DNA from: Nisaea sediminum
Lineage (GTDB): Bacteria; Pseudomonadota; Alphaproteobacteria; Thalassobaculales; Thalassobaculaceae
Assembly (NCBI RefSeq): GCF_014904705.1
Contig: NZ_JACZCQ010000006.1
Location: forward strand, 62,001 to 126,000
Direction: 5' to 3'
Length of the DNA stretch: 64,000 nucleotides
Part shown: positions 15,921-25,459 of the stretch, in pieces
How the letters are laid out: every line of letters begins with the position of its first letter
How positions within the stretch are numbered: position 1 is the first letter of the stretch
The notes under the pieces: model-generated
Told to the model about the DNA's origin: nothing
What the model saw: the letters and a program-made list of their open reading frames with translations, nothing else
Database searches by the model: none
Position numbers and translations under genes: made by a program

Positions 15921-18711
15921 TTTCCGTCTCCGGGGTCAGCGGGATCGTTATGTCAAAGCGCGTTCCCTCCCCGTGATTGCTGAAACAGCGAATTGTTCCG
16001 GAAAGCTGGGTCGTTACCAGATTGTACACGATATGCATGCCGAGACCGCTGCCGCCGGAGCCGCGTTTGGTCGTGAAAAACGGTTCGAATATGCGGGTCC
16101 GGGTGTCGGCGTCCATTCCGGCCCCGTCGTCCTCGAAGGTGATTTTCACCTGTTTGTCCAATGTCACGGTGCGGATCAGAATGCTTCCGCTCCTGTCCTG
16201 GCCAAACCCGTGTGACAGCGCGTTGACGACGAGGTTGGAGAGTATCTGCGCGAACGCGCCGGGATAGCTGTTGATGGAAACATCGGCATCCATTTCCAAC
16301 TGCAGCTCGACTTTCGGATAATGCTTGAGCTGCGGCATCAGGCTGTCGACGGTTTCCCGGACATAGGCATCGATATTAAAGCTCCGGCGCAGTTCGCTGG
16401 ACTGATCCACGGCAACCTGCTTGAAGCTGCGTATCAGCTGCGCCGCGCGGTTCAGGTTACTCTCGATGATCCGTGTCCCCTCATCCGCGGCCGAAAGATA
16501 ATTATCGAACTGCGAGCGTTTCACCTCGTTGCGGGCGAACGCCTCCCTGATTTTCACCGTCTCCTCGCGGACATGGCTGGCGGCCGTCACCGCCGTCCCG
16601 ACGGGCGTGTTGATCTCGTGCGCGACGCCCGCGACGAGCCCTCCGAGAGACGCCATCTTCTCCGAATGGACAAGTTCGTCCTGCGCGAGCTCGAGGTCCC
16701 ACAACGCCTGCCGCAGGCGCTCCTCGCCTTCTTTCTGCTCCGTAACGTCGACCGCGATCGTCACCACGCTCCCGTCGCCGATTTCATGCCGGCGCACACC
16801 GAAGACTTTCCCGGAGATGGAGCTGTATTCGTAAATCCCGGAACTTGGATTGCGCAGGGCATGAAACGCACGCTGATATTTCCGCTCGATATCTCCGACG
16901 CCGAAGTCGCCGCGCTCCGCCATGTAGCGCAGCACATCGCCGTAGAATTTGCCGGGTTCGAGCATTCCATCGGGGACATCGAGGATTTCACGAAGCTCCT
17001 CGTTAAGCAGAACGATGTTCTGATCCTTGTCGGTCAACACGATGCCCGCCGGCGCATTGTCGATGGTGGAACGGAGCTGCGCCTCCTTGCGTGACAACTC
17101 CGCCTCGATCGCCTTTCGGTTGGAAATGTCGAGATGCCAGACGATGGCGACCTCCTTACCGGCAAAGACAATCGGGCGGGAATAGTGAAGGCACCACCAA
17201 GTCGTTCCATCGTGGCGTCTGCGCAGCAGTTCCAGATCCGAAACCGGGTTTCTCGCGAAATCTATGCTGCGGACGTATTCAAGAGCTTCCGGATCGGCGA
17301 AGGTTTCCGCCGCCCCCCATTCCGCAAGCGGCATGCCCGGAGGAATACCAAACATTCTGGCCATTGCCTCGTTCGCGTAGAGCCGGCTTTCGACATCCGA
17401 TTCGACGATCGTGATTCCGACAGGGCTGAGATCCAGCAACTGCTTGAGGTTGCGCTCGCTTTCCTTCAGACGCTCGGCAGTCTGCCTGAGCGCCAGTTCG
17501 GCGGCACTCCGCTCGCTGATATCGCGCACGATCGCGCAGAAGAACTTCTGGCCGGGTACATTCACCTCGTTAACGGACAGTTCGATCGGAAAGACTTCTC
17601 CGTCCGCGCGCTGCGCCGACAGTTCCGAGGTGCCCCCCAGAATCCGGCTCTTCCCGGTCAGGAGATAGTTGCTGATGAAACGCTGGTGTTCCGTGGCGAC
17701 ACTGCGTTCCATCAGGACGGCGACAGGCTCTCCCACGAGCGCATCCGGTTCATAACCGAACATCGTCCGTACCGCCCTGTTCGCGGAGATGATTTTGCCG
17801 TCTATATCAACCGTTATGATCGCTTCGGCCGCGCCGTCGACGATATTGCGATGCACCGCCTCGCTCAGTTCAAGCTCGGCCTGTACCGCTTTGCGCTTGG
17901 CGATCTCAGCCTCGAGCTCGGCTGTCCGGATGGCAACGAGTTCTTCCTGATGCGAACCGAGTGCCTGGATTTCGGCCAATTGCTCCACGCGTTCGGTGAC
18001 ATCCCTCAGGGTGCCGAAGATTGCGGTCTTTTTTCCGCCTTCGAAAACCGGTCCCTCGCGGGCCTCCACCCAGCGGGCGGTTCCATCGGCAATCACGATG
18101 CGGCACTCGATCGCGTTCTCGTCGTCAGTCTTCCATACGCGCCGGAACCATTCGTCCACCACAGCACGATCGTCCGGATGGACGATTTTTATGAACTCGG
18201 CCCATTTGGGTACGGTGTCGGATTGGCTGAGGCCGAGGATGCGATAGGCTTCTTCCGACCAGACGATCTCGTCGGTTTCGAGAATCCAGTACCAGGATCC
18301 GATCTGCCCGATCCTCTCCGCGTGGCGCTGGGCGATCTGATCCGGCAGACTCTTGCGGACACCGGTTCCGTCCGGCGGAGGTGTCATTCGGCCCTGGGTG
18401 GATCCAAAAAAGACAAAGAAAGGTGCGGCAACACCGGCGGAAACGGCAGCGATCCAAGCCTCGTCCCGCGGCAGACCCACGAAAACAGCTGCCTGGTCCG
18501 GCGTAAACCAGAGAAAACAGAGAAGGCTCAAGCAAAGAGTGGCGGCCGCACCGGCGAGCCCCACACCCAATCTGCGCCAGTTTCTCACGCACGCCGCGCG
18601 CTGCATCCGATCTCTAATCCCCGAACGGCACCGAAACCGGACGCTAACGGTCCGGTCGTTAAGAAGCCGTAAAAGATCGGCAGGCAACGGCGACGAATGC
18701 GTTGAAGACAT
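15913..18711 (-). CDS. Multi-PAS sensor histidine kinase
   Basis: About 932 residues from the ATG at 18711; a TTG four codons earlier and an internal ATG at 18606 are alternatives. Two hydrophobic segments (LGVGLAGAAATLCLSLLCFLW and a second around 85-105) anchor it in the membrane. Four PAS/PAC modules follow (about 130-245, 275-400, 410-535, 545-665), the first with the PAS_3 style WYWILETDEIVWSEE. The dimerisation box has the phospho-His in VAGVAHEINTPVG. The ATPase has N-box NLVVNALSHG, G1 DDGAGMD, F-box FEPFFTTK and G2 GSGLGMHIV. It phosphorylates the overlapping HD-GYP regulator (inference from overlap). The signal sensed is unknown. Confidence 0.93.
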   Translation of the reverse strand: MSSTHSSPLPADLLRLLNDRTVSVRFRCRSGIRDRMQRAACVRNWRRLGVGLAGAAATLCLSLLCFLWFTPDQAAVFVGLPRDEAWIAAVSAGVAAPFFVFFGSTQGRMTPPPDGTGVRKSLPDQIAQRHAERIGQIGSWYWILETDEIVWSEEAYRILGLSQSDTVPKWAEFIKIVHPDDRAVVDEWFRRVWKTDDENAIECRIVIADGTARWVEAREGPVFEGGKKTAIFGTLRDVTERVEQLAEIQALGSHQEELVAIRTAELEAEIAKRKAVQAELELSEAVHRNIVDGAAEAIITVDIDGKIISANRAVRTMFGYEPDALVGEPVAVLMERSVATEHQRFISNYLLTGKSRILGGTSELSAQRADGEVFPIELSVNEVNVPGQKFFCAIVRDISERSAAELALRQTAERLKESERNLKQLLDLSPVGITIVESDVESRLYANEAMARMFGIPPGMPLAEWGAAETFADPEALEYVRSIDFARNPVSDLELLRRRHDGTTWWCLHYSRPIVFAGKEVAIVWHLDISNRKAIEAELSRKEAQLRSTIDNAPAGIVLTDKDQNIVLLNEELREILDVPDGMLEPGKFYGDVLRYMAERGDFGVGDIERKYQRAFHALRNPSSGIYEYSSISGKVFGVRRHEIGDGSVVTIAVDVTEQKEGEERLRQALWDLELAQDELVHSEKMASLGGLVAGVAHEINTPVGTAVTAASHVREETVKIREAFARNEVKRSQFDNYLSAADEGTRIIESNLNRAAQLIRSFKQVAVDQSSELRRSFNIDAYVRETVDSLMPQLKHYPKVELQLEMDADVSINSYPGAFAQILSNLVVNALSHGFGQDRSGSILIRTVTLDKQVKITFEDDGAGMDADTRTRIFEPFFTTKRGSGGSGLGMHIVYNLVTTQLSGTIRCFSNHGEGTRFDITIPLTPETENE

Positions 18712-18886
18712 TCGTTTCTGCAAGGCTCCGCGAACAATCTGTCCGACGGCACCAGATTATCCTCCGTGCCGAACAATCTTCCGGGCTGCACCGCTCTCCT
18801 TCCGCAGCGGATATTGTGCTTTGCGCCGGCCACACTCAGAGTGTCCCGATCAACCGAATGGCCATAAAATGAATTTGGGGGCAGGG

Positions 18887-19648
18887 ATGGGTATGTTTGA
18901 TCTGAGCGGCCGGGTCGCCGCGGTGACCGGCGGCAACGGCGGTATCGGGCTGGCGATGGCGGAAGGTCTGGCCGCATCCGGCGCCAGCATTCTTGTCATC
19001 GGACGGAACGCGGAAAAAAACCGGAACGCTGAAGAGACACTGAGGAAGCATGGGGTGGAGGCCGCCTCGGTGGCCGCCGACGTCACCAGCGAGGAAGATT
19101 GCGCGGCGGCCATGGCGGCCGCAAAGGAGCGATTCGGCCGTCTCGACATCCTGGTGAACAATGCGGGCACCAATATCCGCAACGTGCCACACAAGCTCTC
19201 CCTCGCGGACTGGCAGACGGTGATCTCCACCAACCTCACCAGTGCCTTCATCTGCAGCAACGCCGCCTATCCGCTGCTCTCGGCCGAGGGCGGCAAAATC
19301 ATCAATATCGGCTCCATGCTCTCGATCTTCGGGTCGAGCTACGGGGCGGCCTATGCCGCCAGCAAGGGCGGCATCGTACAGCTCACCAAGTCACAGGCGA
19401 TCGCCTGGGCGCCGGACAATATCCAGGCGAACGCGATCCTGCCCGGATGGATCAATACCGACCTGACCCGGCAGGCACGCATTGACGTCGACGGGCTGCA
19501 TGAACGTATCGAAAGCCGCACGCCGGCGGGCCGCTGGGGCAACCCCGATGATCTTTCCGGCATCGCCGCCTTCCTCGCGAGCCCTGCTTCCGACTTCGTC
19601 ACCGGCACGGCCATCCCGGTCGATGGCGGCTTCTCCGTGAATATCTGA
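18887..19648 (+). CDS. Short-chain dehydrogenase/reductase
   Basis: Classical SDR of about 253 residues. The NAD(P) motif is TGGNGGIGLAMA, the structural motif NNAG (LVNNAGTN), and the catalytic Ser-Tyr-Lys set lies in NIGSMLS and YAASKGG. The ending GTAIPVDGGFSVNI is the usual SDR C-terminus. It resembles gluconate 5-dehydrogenase/2-deoxygluconate dehydrogenases, but the substrate cannot be assigned. The start at 18887 follows GGGGGCAGGG closely; 18893 (MFDLSGR) has better spacing, and 18869 is also in frame. It is divergent from the sensor kinase and 28 bases before an M20 peptidase, so likely co-transcribed with it. Confidence 0.87.
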   Translation: MGMFDLSGRVAAVTGGNGGIGLAMAEGLAASGASILVIGRNAEKNRNAEETLRKHGVEAASVAADVTSEEDCAAAMAAAKERFGRLDILVNNAGTNIRNVPHKLSLADWQTVISTNLTSAFICSNAAYPLLSAEGGKIINIGSMLSIFGSSYGAAYAASKGGIVQLTKSQAIAWAPDNIQANAILPGWINTDLTRQARIDVDGLHERIESRTPAGRWGNPDDLSGIAAFLASPASDFVTGTAIPVDGGFSVNI

Positions 19649-19676
19649 CCCATTCTCCGAATCCCGAGGAACTGAA

Positions 19677-20837
19677 ATGACAGCCAATATTGACGAGGTC
19701 CTGAACTGGCTCGACGGCCAGCGCGAGGCGATGACCGACCTGCTGGAAGAGCTGGTGAACACCGAGTCCGGCTCCTACAACAAGGCCGGTGTCGATGCGG
19801 TCGGAGCGAAGATCGAGGCGCATCTGAACGCCGCCGGAATCAAGACCGAGCGCGTCGGTGCCGATGATTTCGGCGATTGCATCCGGGCGGAGATCTCGGC
19901 CGCGCCGGGCGGCGCAAACCGGCACATCGTGCTGATGGGTCATCGCGACACCGTCTTCCCGGACGGCACCGTCGCCGACCGCCCCTTCACCCGCGACGGC
20001 GACATCGCCTACGGGCCTGGCGTCGCCGACATGAAGTCCGGCCTGGTGATGAACACCTTCATCATCGAGGCCTTCCACAAGTTCGGCGGCGCGCCCTTCC
20101 CGCTGGTCGCGCTCTATACCGGCGACGAGGAGATCGGTTCGCCCTCCGGCCGCCCGGTGATCGAGTCGACCGCGCGCGGCGCGCGGGCGGTGTTCAATGC
20201 CGAGCCCGGCCGCGAGACCGGCAACGTCGTGACCGGGCGCAAGGGCGCGTCCTTCTTCAAGTTCGAGATCACGGGCATCGCCGCCCATTCCGGCGGCCAG
20301 CCCGAACGCGGCGTCAGCGCGATCGAGGAGATGGCGCGCAAGATCCAGGCCCTGCACGCGCTGACGAATTTCGAGACCGGGGTCACGGTGAATGTCGGCC
20401 TGATCTCCGGCGGCAGTTCGGTCAATACCGTCGCCCCGCACTGCACGGCCGAGGTCGATGTCCGCTTCAAAACCATGGAGCAGCGCGAGCAGGTCTGGAA
20501 GGACATCCAGGCGATCCTCGACACCACGCACCTGAAGGGCACCGAGACCCGCGTCGTCCAGGAACGCGGCTTCCTGCCGCTGACCATGTCCGGAGACAGC
20601 CAGGATATCTTCAAGCTCTATGTCGACGGCGCGGCCGAACTCGGCATGAAAATCGACGGGGAATATTCCGGCGGCAGCGCGGACAGCGGCTTCACCGCGC
20701 AGGTCGGGACCCCGACGCTCTGCTCCACCGGGCCCGTCGGCGGCGGCGCGCACAGCATCAAGGAATATTGCCGCCTCGACACCATGGTCCCCCGGGCGAA
20801 GGCCGTCGCCCTGGCGATTTCCCGGCTCAACGCCTGA
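19677..20837 (+). CDS. M20 family metallopeptidase (glutamate carboxypeptidase-like)
   Basis: A 386-residue zinc-dependent amidohydrolase. Visible zinc/catalytic segments: MGHRDTVFPDGT (His-x-Asp), YGPGVADMKSG (bridging Asp), YTGDEEIGS (catalytic Glu pair), and the late GGSADSGF with the Gly-rich run GPVGGGAHS. The lid domain carries GIAAHSGGQPERG. This is the carboxypeptidase G2/ArgE branch cleaving C-terminal amino acids from N-acyl or peptide substrates. Coupled to the SDR gene; together they may handle an acylated amino acid or amino-sugar, but nothing in the sequence fixes the substrate. Confidence 0.87.
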   Translation: MTANIDEVLNWLDGQREAMTDLLEELVNTESGSYNKAGVDAVGAKIEAHLNAAGIKTERVGADDFGDCIRAEISAAPGGANRHIVLMGHRDTVFPDGTVADRPFTRDGDIAYGPGVADMKSGLVMNTFIIEAFHKFGGAPFPLVALYTGDEEIGSPSGRPVIESTARGARAVFNAEPGRETGNVVTGRKGASFFKFEITGIAAHSGGQPERGVSAIEEMARKIQALHALTNFETGVTVNVGLISGGSSVNTVAPHCTAEVDVRFKTMEQREQVWKDIQAILDTTHLKGTETRVVQERGFLPLTMSGDSQDIFKLYVDGAAELGMKIDGEYSGGSADSGFTAQVGTPTLCSTGPVGGGAHSIKEYCRLDTMVPRAKAVALAISRLNA

Positions 20838-20935
20838 CAGTACCGAACCAAACCCGGCGCGGGTTCGTCTGGACTTTCCCGGCCGCACACCGCATTTCTC
20901 TATAAGGGTTTGGCTTATCGGGGGAGATTCCTGTC

Positions 20936-21556
20936 ATGGCGCACGTTCTGGTTCTCTTCGCGCATCCGAGAACCGATCGTTCCGTCGCCAATACCGCTCT
21001 GGTTGCGGCGGCGCGAGCCATGGAAGGCATCGAACTCGTCGACCTCTACGGCGAATATCCCGATTTCGACATCGATATCGACCGGGAGCAAGAGCGGCTG
21101 GTCGCGGCGGACAGCATTGTCCTGCAGCATCCGGTGTACTGGTACTCCTGCCCGGCCCTGCTGAAGGAATGGCAGGATCTGGTGCTCGAATACGACTTCG
21201 CCTACGGCTCCGAGGGTACCGCGCTGGTCGACAAGCCGCTGCTGCAGATTGCGACCTGCGGCACGGCCCGGGAGGCCTACCGCAAGAAAGGCAAATACGA
21301 GAACGAGCTGCGCACCCTGTTTTCTCCCTTCGAGCAGACGGCGAAATTCTGCGGCATGCGCTATCTCGCTCCCTTCGGGGTCTTTTCCGCCGAGGATGCG
21401 GCTGCAGAGGGACGGCTCGACGCCATCGTCGCCGATTACCGGCGCCTTCTCGGCGCCCTCAGGGACGGCACGCTCGACCTGGAGAAAGCCGAAGCCGCCG
21501 TGCTCCTGAATGACGCTCTGGACGAGGCAATCGCCTCGGAAGCGGCGGCCGAATAA
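20936..21556 (+). CDS. NAD(P)H oxidoreductase, KefF/KefG-type ancillary protein
   Basis: Flavodoxin-fold quinone reductase of 206 residues. Typical segments are LVLFAHPRTDRS, the conserved QHPVYWYSCPALLKEWQDLV, and ATCGTAREAYRKKGKYE. In E. coli, KefF and KefG bind and activate the KefC/KefB potassium efflux antiporters. Here the stop (TAA) overlaps the antiporter start (TAATG at 21554-21558), so the partner relationship is strongly supported by context. Expected to bind FMN and respond to electrophile stress through the antiporter. Confidence 0.9.
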   Translation: MAHVLVLFAHPRTDRSVANTALVAAARAMEGIELVDLYGEYPDFDIDIDREQERLVAADSIVLQHPVYWYSCPALLKEWQDLVLEYDFAYGSEGTALVDKPLLQIATCGTAREAYRKKGKYENELRTLFSPFEQTAKFCGMRYLAPFGVFSAEDAAAEGRLDAIVADYRRLLGALRDGTLDLEKAEAAVLLNDALDEAIASEAAAE

Positions 21557-23430
21557 TGGGTTTTTTCCAGGACGCCTTCATCTATCTCCTCGCCGCAGTC
21601 GTCGCCGTGACAGCCTCGCACCGGCTCGGCCTCGGCTCGGTGCTCGGCTATCTCTTCGCCGGCATCGCGATCGGACCGGTACTCGGCTATGTGGGCGGCT
21701 CGGAAACGGAGTCGGTGAAGCATTTCGCCGAGTTCGGCGTGGTCATCATGCTGTTCCTGATCGGCCTCGAGCTCGAGCCTCAGATGATCTGGCGGATGCG
21801 CTGGCAGCTTCTCGGGCTCGGCGGACTCCAGGTGCTGCTGACGACGGCGGCGCTCACCGCCGCGGTGATGGCGATCGGGTTCTCGTGGCAGGCCGCGCTC
21901 GTCATCGGCATGACGCTCGCCCTCTCCTCGACCGCCATCGTCCTCCAGACGCTCAACGAGAAAGGCTGGATGCGATCGAGAGGCGGGCAATCCTCCTTCT
22001 CGGTCCTGCTCTTCCAGGACATCGCCGTCATTCCGATGCTGGCCATCCTGCCGCTGCTCGCGGTAGGGGCGCCTGTCCCGGTCGACGGAGCCGCCGCACC
22101 CGGCGCGCACGGGAACATGCTCGACGGTTTCCCCGGCTGGTTCCAGACGCTCGTCATCGTCGCCACCATCGCCGCGATCATTCTCGCGGGACGGTTCCTC
22201 GTCAGGCCGGCCTTCCGTCTCATCGCCGCCGCCCGGATGCGCGAGCTCTTCACCGCCGCCGCCCTACTGATCGTGGTCTCGACTGCGCTGCTGATGGATC
22301 TGGTCGGGGTCTCCGCCGCGCTCGGCGCCTTTCTCGCCGGCGTGGTGCTCTCGACCAGCGAATACCGCCACGCGATCGAGAGCGACATCGACCCGTTCAA
22401 GGGCCTGTTGCTCGGCCTCTTCTTCATCTCGGTCGGCGCCGGGATCGATTTCGGCCTGCTGTTCTCCGAATTCCTCCTGATCATCGGCATCGCGCTCGGG
22501 ATCATTCTCGTCAAGGCGCTGGTGCTCCTCGCGCTTGCCGGCATTTTCCGCCTGCCGTGGCAGGACACCTGGATGTTCGGGCTCGGCCTCGCCCAGTCCG
22601 GCGAATTCGCCTTCGTGCTGTTCGGCTTTGCCGGCTCCAGTGGCGCGCTTGCGGGAAGTCTCGTCGAGATCCTGATCCTCGCGGTTTCCTTCACCATGCT
22701 GCTGACACCGCTGCTCTTCATCCTGTTCGAGCGCTATGTCGTGCCAAGGACCGTCAGCTCCGTCTCGCGCCCGGCGGACGAGATCCCGGAACCGGGCACC
22801 GTGGTCATCGCCGGCGTCGGCCGTGTCGGCCAGATCATCGCCCGCCTCATGATGGCGGAGGGTTACAAGATCGTGGTGCTCGACCACGACCCCAACCTCG
22901 TCGACCGAATGCGGCAGACCGGCGTCCACAGCTATTACGGCGACGCGACCCGGCCGGACCTGCTCGAAGCCGCCGGCCTTGCCGAAGCGCAGGTCTTCGT
23001 CGCCGCGCTCGACGACCAGGACCAGCAGACCGCCATGGTCCGGCATGTGGCGGAGCATTATCCGAAATGCCGCATCGTCGCCCGTGCCTACGACCGTCAC
23101 CACCTCTACGAACTGGAAAAAGCCGGCGCGCATGCGATCGAGCGCGAAGCCTTCGAGGGTGCTCTCTCGCTCGGCAAGCGCACTTTGCGGGAACTCGGCC
23201 TGCACCCGTTCCGCGCGGAGCAGAAGGTCCGCGCCTTCCGCCGCCACGACATGCAAACGGTCGACGTGCTCCGGGACTACTGGACCGGCGGCATGGGGAA
23301 GAAATACCTGAACGCGGTGCGCGAGCGGCTCGACGAACTGATGCAGGTCATGCGCTCGGACAGGATCGCGGGCCGGAACATGCCGGACCGGGAATGGACC
23401 CCGCCGCCGGCAGAGGACTCCGAACGTTGA
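21556..23430 (+). CDS. kefC: Glutathione-regulated potassium efflux antiporter, KefB/KefC family
   Basis: CPA2-family K+/H+ antiporter of 624 residues. The N-terminal membrane domain (about 1-390) includes the conserved HFAEFGVVIMLFLIGLELEP and LFQDIAVIPML, plus GLGLAQSGEFAFV. A TrkA-N/RCK nucleotide-binding domain (about 405-530) follows with the Rossmann motif VVIAGVGRVGQI and acidic VLDHDP, then a C-terminal tail. In E. coli glutathione keeps Kef closed and glutathione adducts open it, acidifying the cytoplasm to protect against electrophiles. Start codon overlaps the stop of the KefF-like gene. Confidence 0.93.
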   Translation: MGFFQDAFIYLLAAVVAVTASHRLGLGSVLGYLFAGIAIGPVLGYVGGSETESVKHFAEFGVVIMLFLIGLELEPQMIWRMRWQLLGLGGLQVLLTTAALTAAVMAIGFSWQAALVIGMTLALSSTAIVLQTLNEKGWMRSRGGQSSFSVLLFQDIAVIPMLAILPLLAVGAPVPVDGAAAPGAHGNMLDGFPGWFQTLVIVATIAAIILAGRFLVRPAFRLIAAARMRELFTAAALLIVVSTALLMDLVGVSAALGAFLAGVVLSTSEYRHAIESDIDPFKGLLLGLFFISVGAGIDFGLLFSEFLLIIGIALGIILVKALVLLALAGIFRLPWQDTWMFGLGLAQSGEFAFVLFGFAGSSGALAGSLVEILILAVSFTMLLTPLLFILFERYVVPRTVSSVSRPADEIPEPGTVVIAGVGRVGQIIARLMMAEGYKIVVLDHDPNLVDRMRQTGVHSYYGDATRPDLLEAAGLAEAQVFVAALDDQDQQTAMVRHVAEHYPKCRIVARAYDRHHLYELEKAGAHAIEREAFEGALSLGKRTLRELGLHPFRAEQKVRAFRRHDMQTVDVLRDYWTGGMGKKYLNAVRERLDELMQVMRSDRIAGRNMPDREWTPPPAEDSER

Positions 23431-23478
23431 AACGGCATTTCGTTCCCTCCTGAGACTTTTCAGCTTGCTCGAAATAAA

Positions 23479-23500
23479 ATAGAACCAATCTGGTCTCTAT
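23479..23500. promoter_or_regulatory. Imperfect palindrome upstream of the nitroreductase
   Basis: ATAGAACCA and TGGTCTCTAT flank a 3-base centre: five outer pairs (ATAGA/TCTAT), then ACCA/TGGT shifted by one base. It lies 30 bases before the nitroreductase start in an A+T-rich patch. The layout recalls TetR-family operators such as the NemR box, but no regulator gene is next to it, so this is only a candidate operator. Confidence 0.3.
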
Positions 23501-23529
23501 TAATTCCACCCACTCAGAGGACATTACCC

Positions 23530-24102
23530 GTGGAAGCCATCGACCTTCTGCTGACCCGCCGTTCCGTCGTCGTCAAGGACATGGTCGGGCCGGGCCCCGA
23601 CGCGGCGGAACTGGAGAAAATCCTGACCGCCGGGATCCGGGTCCCGGATCACGGCAAGATCGGCCCGTGGCGCATCCAGGTGCTGCACGATAAGGGTCAG
23701 GCGGCGCTCGGCGAGGTCTTCGCTAGCCGCTTCGCGGAGATCTGGGGCGAGGACGCGACCGAGAATATGATCGCCTTCGAGCGCGCCCGCCCGAGCCGTG
23801 CGCCGGTTCTCCTCGTGGTGACCGCCGACCTGCATCCGGACCACAAGGTGCCGCTGATCGAGCAGCAGATGTCCGGCGGCGCGGTCTGCATGAACCTGCT
23901 GAACGCAGCCCATGCGCTCGGCTATGTCGCCCAGTGGCTGACCGAGTGGCCGGCCTTCGACGCGGGCGTGAAACAGGCTCTCGGCCATACGCCAGAGACC
24001 GACATCATCGGCTTCATCTATATCGGCAGCGCCGCCGCGGCACCGCAGGAGCGCGTCCGGCCCGACCTCGCGACCGTGGTCTCCGAATGGACCGGGGCGT
24101 GA
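23530..24102 (+). CDS. Nitroreductase family protein (YdjA-like)
   Basis: FMN-dependent NAD(P)H oxidoreductase fold of 190 residues. It begins with GTG at 23530 (GAGG about 10 bases upstream) and shows the FMN-phosphate motif LLLTRRSVV followed by GIRVPDHGKIGPWRIQV, the compact YdjA-type variant. The mid-region GGAVCMNLLNAAHALGYVAQW and the ending GFIYIGSAAAAPQERVRP are characteristic. It may reduce nitro-compounds or quinones; the physiological substrate is unknown. Its TGA overlaps the GTG of the downstream acetyltransferase, so the two are co-translated. Confidence 0.87.
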   Translation: MEAIDLLLTRRSVVVKDMVGPGPDAAELEKILTAGIRVPDHGKIGPWRIQVLHDKGQAALGEVFASRFAEIWGEDATENMIAFERARPSRAPVLLVVTADLHPDHKVPLIEQQMSGGAVCMNLLNAAHALGYVAQWLTEWPAFDAGVKQALGHTPETDIIGFIYIGSAAAAPQERVRPDLATVVSEWTGA

Positions 24103-24563
24103 GCGATCTCAATATCCGCAAAGCTGAAGCAGCGGACATCCCGCGCATCGCCGAGATCTACCGGGATGCGCGGCTGCTGGCCTATGGCGGCATCGTCCCC
24201 GACGCGGACGTAATCGCCAGCGCCGCCCCCGACCGGCCGAAATGGCAGGAACTGCTCACCGACCCGGCGGTCTCCTTCTTCGTCGCCGAACACGGCGGCC
24301 GCATCGTCGCCATGGCCATCATGGAGGGAAGGAAGCTCGAATCCCTGCATGTCGATCCGGCGGCACATGGCGGCGGCATCGGCCGCAGCTTCCTCGCCTT
24401 CTGCCGCCGGCACGCCGGACCGGGAATGGAGCTGTACTGCCTCGCCGGAAACGACCGCGCGATCGGGTTCTACCGCAAGGCCGGGATGCGTCAGGCGGAA
24501 GATGTCGACCAGGTCATCTTCGGCAACGTCTATCCCGCCCACCGCTTCGTCTACGAGGACTGA
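24099..24563 (+). CDS. GNAT family N-acetyltransferase
   Basis: A 154-residue single-domain GNAT starting at a GTG that overlaps the stop of the nitroreductase (GTGA at 24099-24102). The acetyl-CoA pyrophosphate loop is AAHGGGIGRSFLAF, preceded by the beta-4 strand LESLHVDP, and motif B is AIGFYRKAGMRQ. The substrate is not identifiable. The last 13 bases overlap the convergent homocysteine methyltransferase gene. Confidence 0.83.
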   Translation: MSDLNIRKAEAADIPRIAEIYRDARLLAYGGIVPDADVIASAAPDRPKWQELLTDPAVSFFVAEHGGRIVAMAIMEGRKLESLHVDPAAHGGGIGRSFLAFCRRHAGPGMELYCLAGNDRAIGFYRKAGMRQAEDVDQVIFGNVYPAHRFVYED

Positions 24564-25459
24564 TCCGCCGGTTTCAGCGTCCGGCGAAGGGCCGCGATAT
24601 GGCCGCAGCCGATCCCGCAGCAACCGCCGATGAGCGTCGCGCCCAGCGCCTTCCAGCGCCGCGCCCATGCGGCATAGGCGGCAGGATCGAGGTCGTGGCG
24701 GATCTCGTCGACGCCGTCATTCGCCGGTATCTCGTCGGCGGGCTTCGCGAAGGCGTTGGCATAGACACCGATCCGGACACCTTCCGGTACCGCGGCAACG
24801 GCCACCTTCACCGCAGCCTCCATCACTTCGGGCGCACTGCAGTTGAACAGCACTGCCTCGGCACCTGACGCAACGGCGGCCTCGACCGCCGCGCGGACTG
24901 GCTCGCCGGAGCGCAGCGTCGGGATCTGCGAATCCGCATGGCCGTCCTCCAGCGTATAGGACACCCATAACGGCTTCGGTGCCGCCGAGGTTGCCTTTGC
25001 GGCAGCCTTCATCTCCTCGATGCTGCTCGTCGTCTCGATCAGCCAGAGATCGACATGGCGCGCGAGGCCGGAGACGATCTTGCCGAGTAGCGCAGGCGCG
25101 TGGGCCGGATCGAAATCCTGCGGCAGGTAGGAACCAAAGACCGGCGGAATCGAGCCCGCGACGCGGGTTCCCGTCTTCCGATCCGCGGCCGACCGCGCCA
25201 ACCGCCCCGACAATTCGATCAGCCGGCCCCCTTCGGCGGCGAACCGCTCCTCCCCGATATGAAAGGGCACGACCGCGTAATTGTTGGTCGTGATCACCTC
25301 GGCGCCGGCATCGATGAATTCGGCGTGGACGCGTTCGACGATCTCAGGCGTCTCGATCAGGGCGAGCGCCGACCATTCGGGCTGGCGGAACGGCGCGCCG
25401 AGCCGCTCTAGCTCGCGCGACATGCCGCCGTCGAGAATGACGATATCCTCCTGCATCAT
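24551..25459 (-). CDS. Homocysteine S-methyltransferase family protein
   Basis: A TIM-barrel zinc methyltransferase of 302 residues related to MmuM/BHMT. The start is MMQEDIVILDGGMSRELERLG, with the usual LDGG motif. The zinc cysteines are in LFNCSAP and the Cys-Cys pair in IGGCCGIG near the C-terminus. Such enzymes transfer a methyl group from S-methylmethionine or a betaine to homocysteine; the donor is not deducible. It is divergent from the TAXI transporter (about 150 bases between starts), and no S-box or other SAM riboswitch is seen in that gap. Confidence 0.88.
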   Translation of the reverse strand: MMQEDIVILDGGMSRELERLGAPFRQPEWSALALIETPEIVERVHAEFIDAGAEVITTNNYAVVPFHIGEERFAAEGGRLIELSGRLARSAADRKTGTRVAGSIPPVFGSYLPQDFDPAHAPALLGKIVSGLARHVDLWLIETTSSIEEMKAAAKATSAAPKPLWVSYTLEDGHADSQIPTLRSGEPVRAAVEAAVASGAEAVLFNCSAPEVMEAAVKVAVAAVPEGVRIGVYANAFAKPADEIPANDGVDEIRHDLDPAAYAAWARRWKALGATLIGGCCGIGCGHIAALRRTLKPADQSS

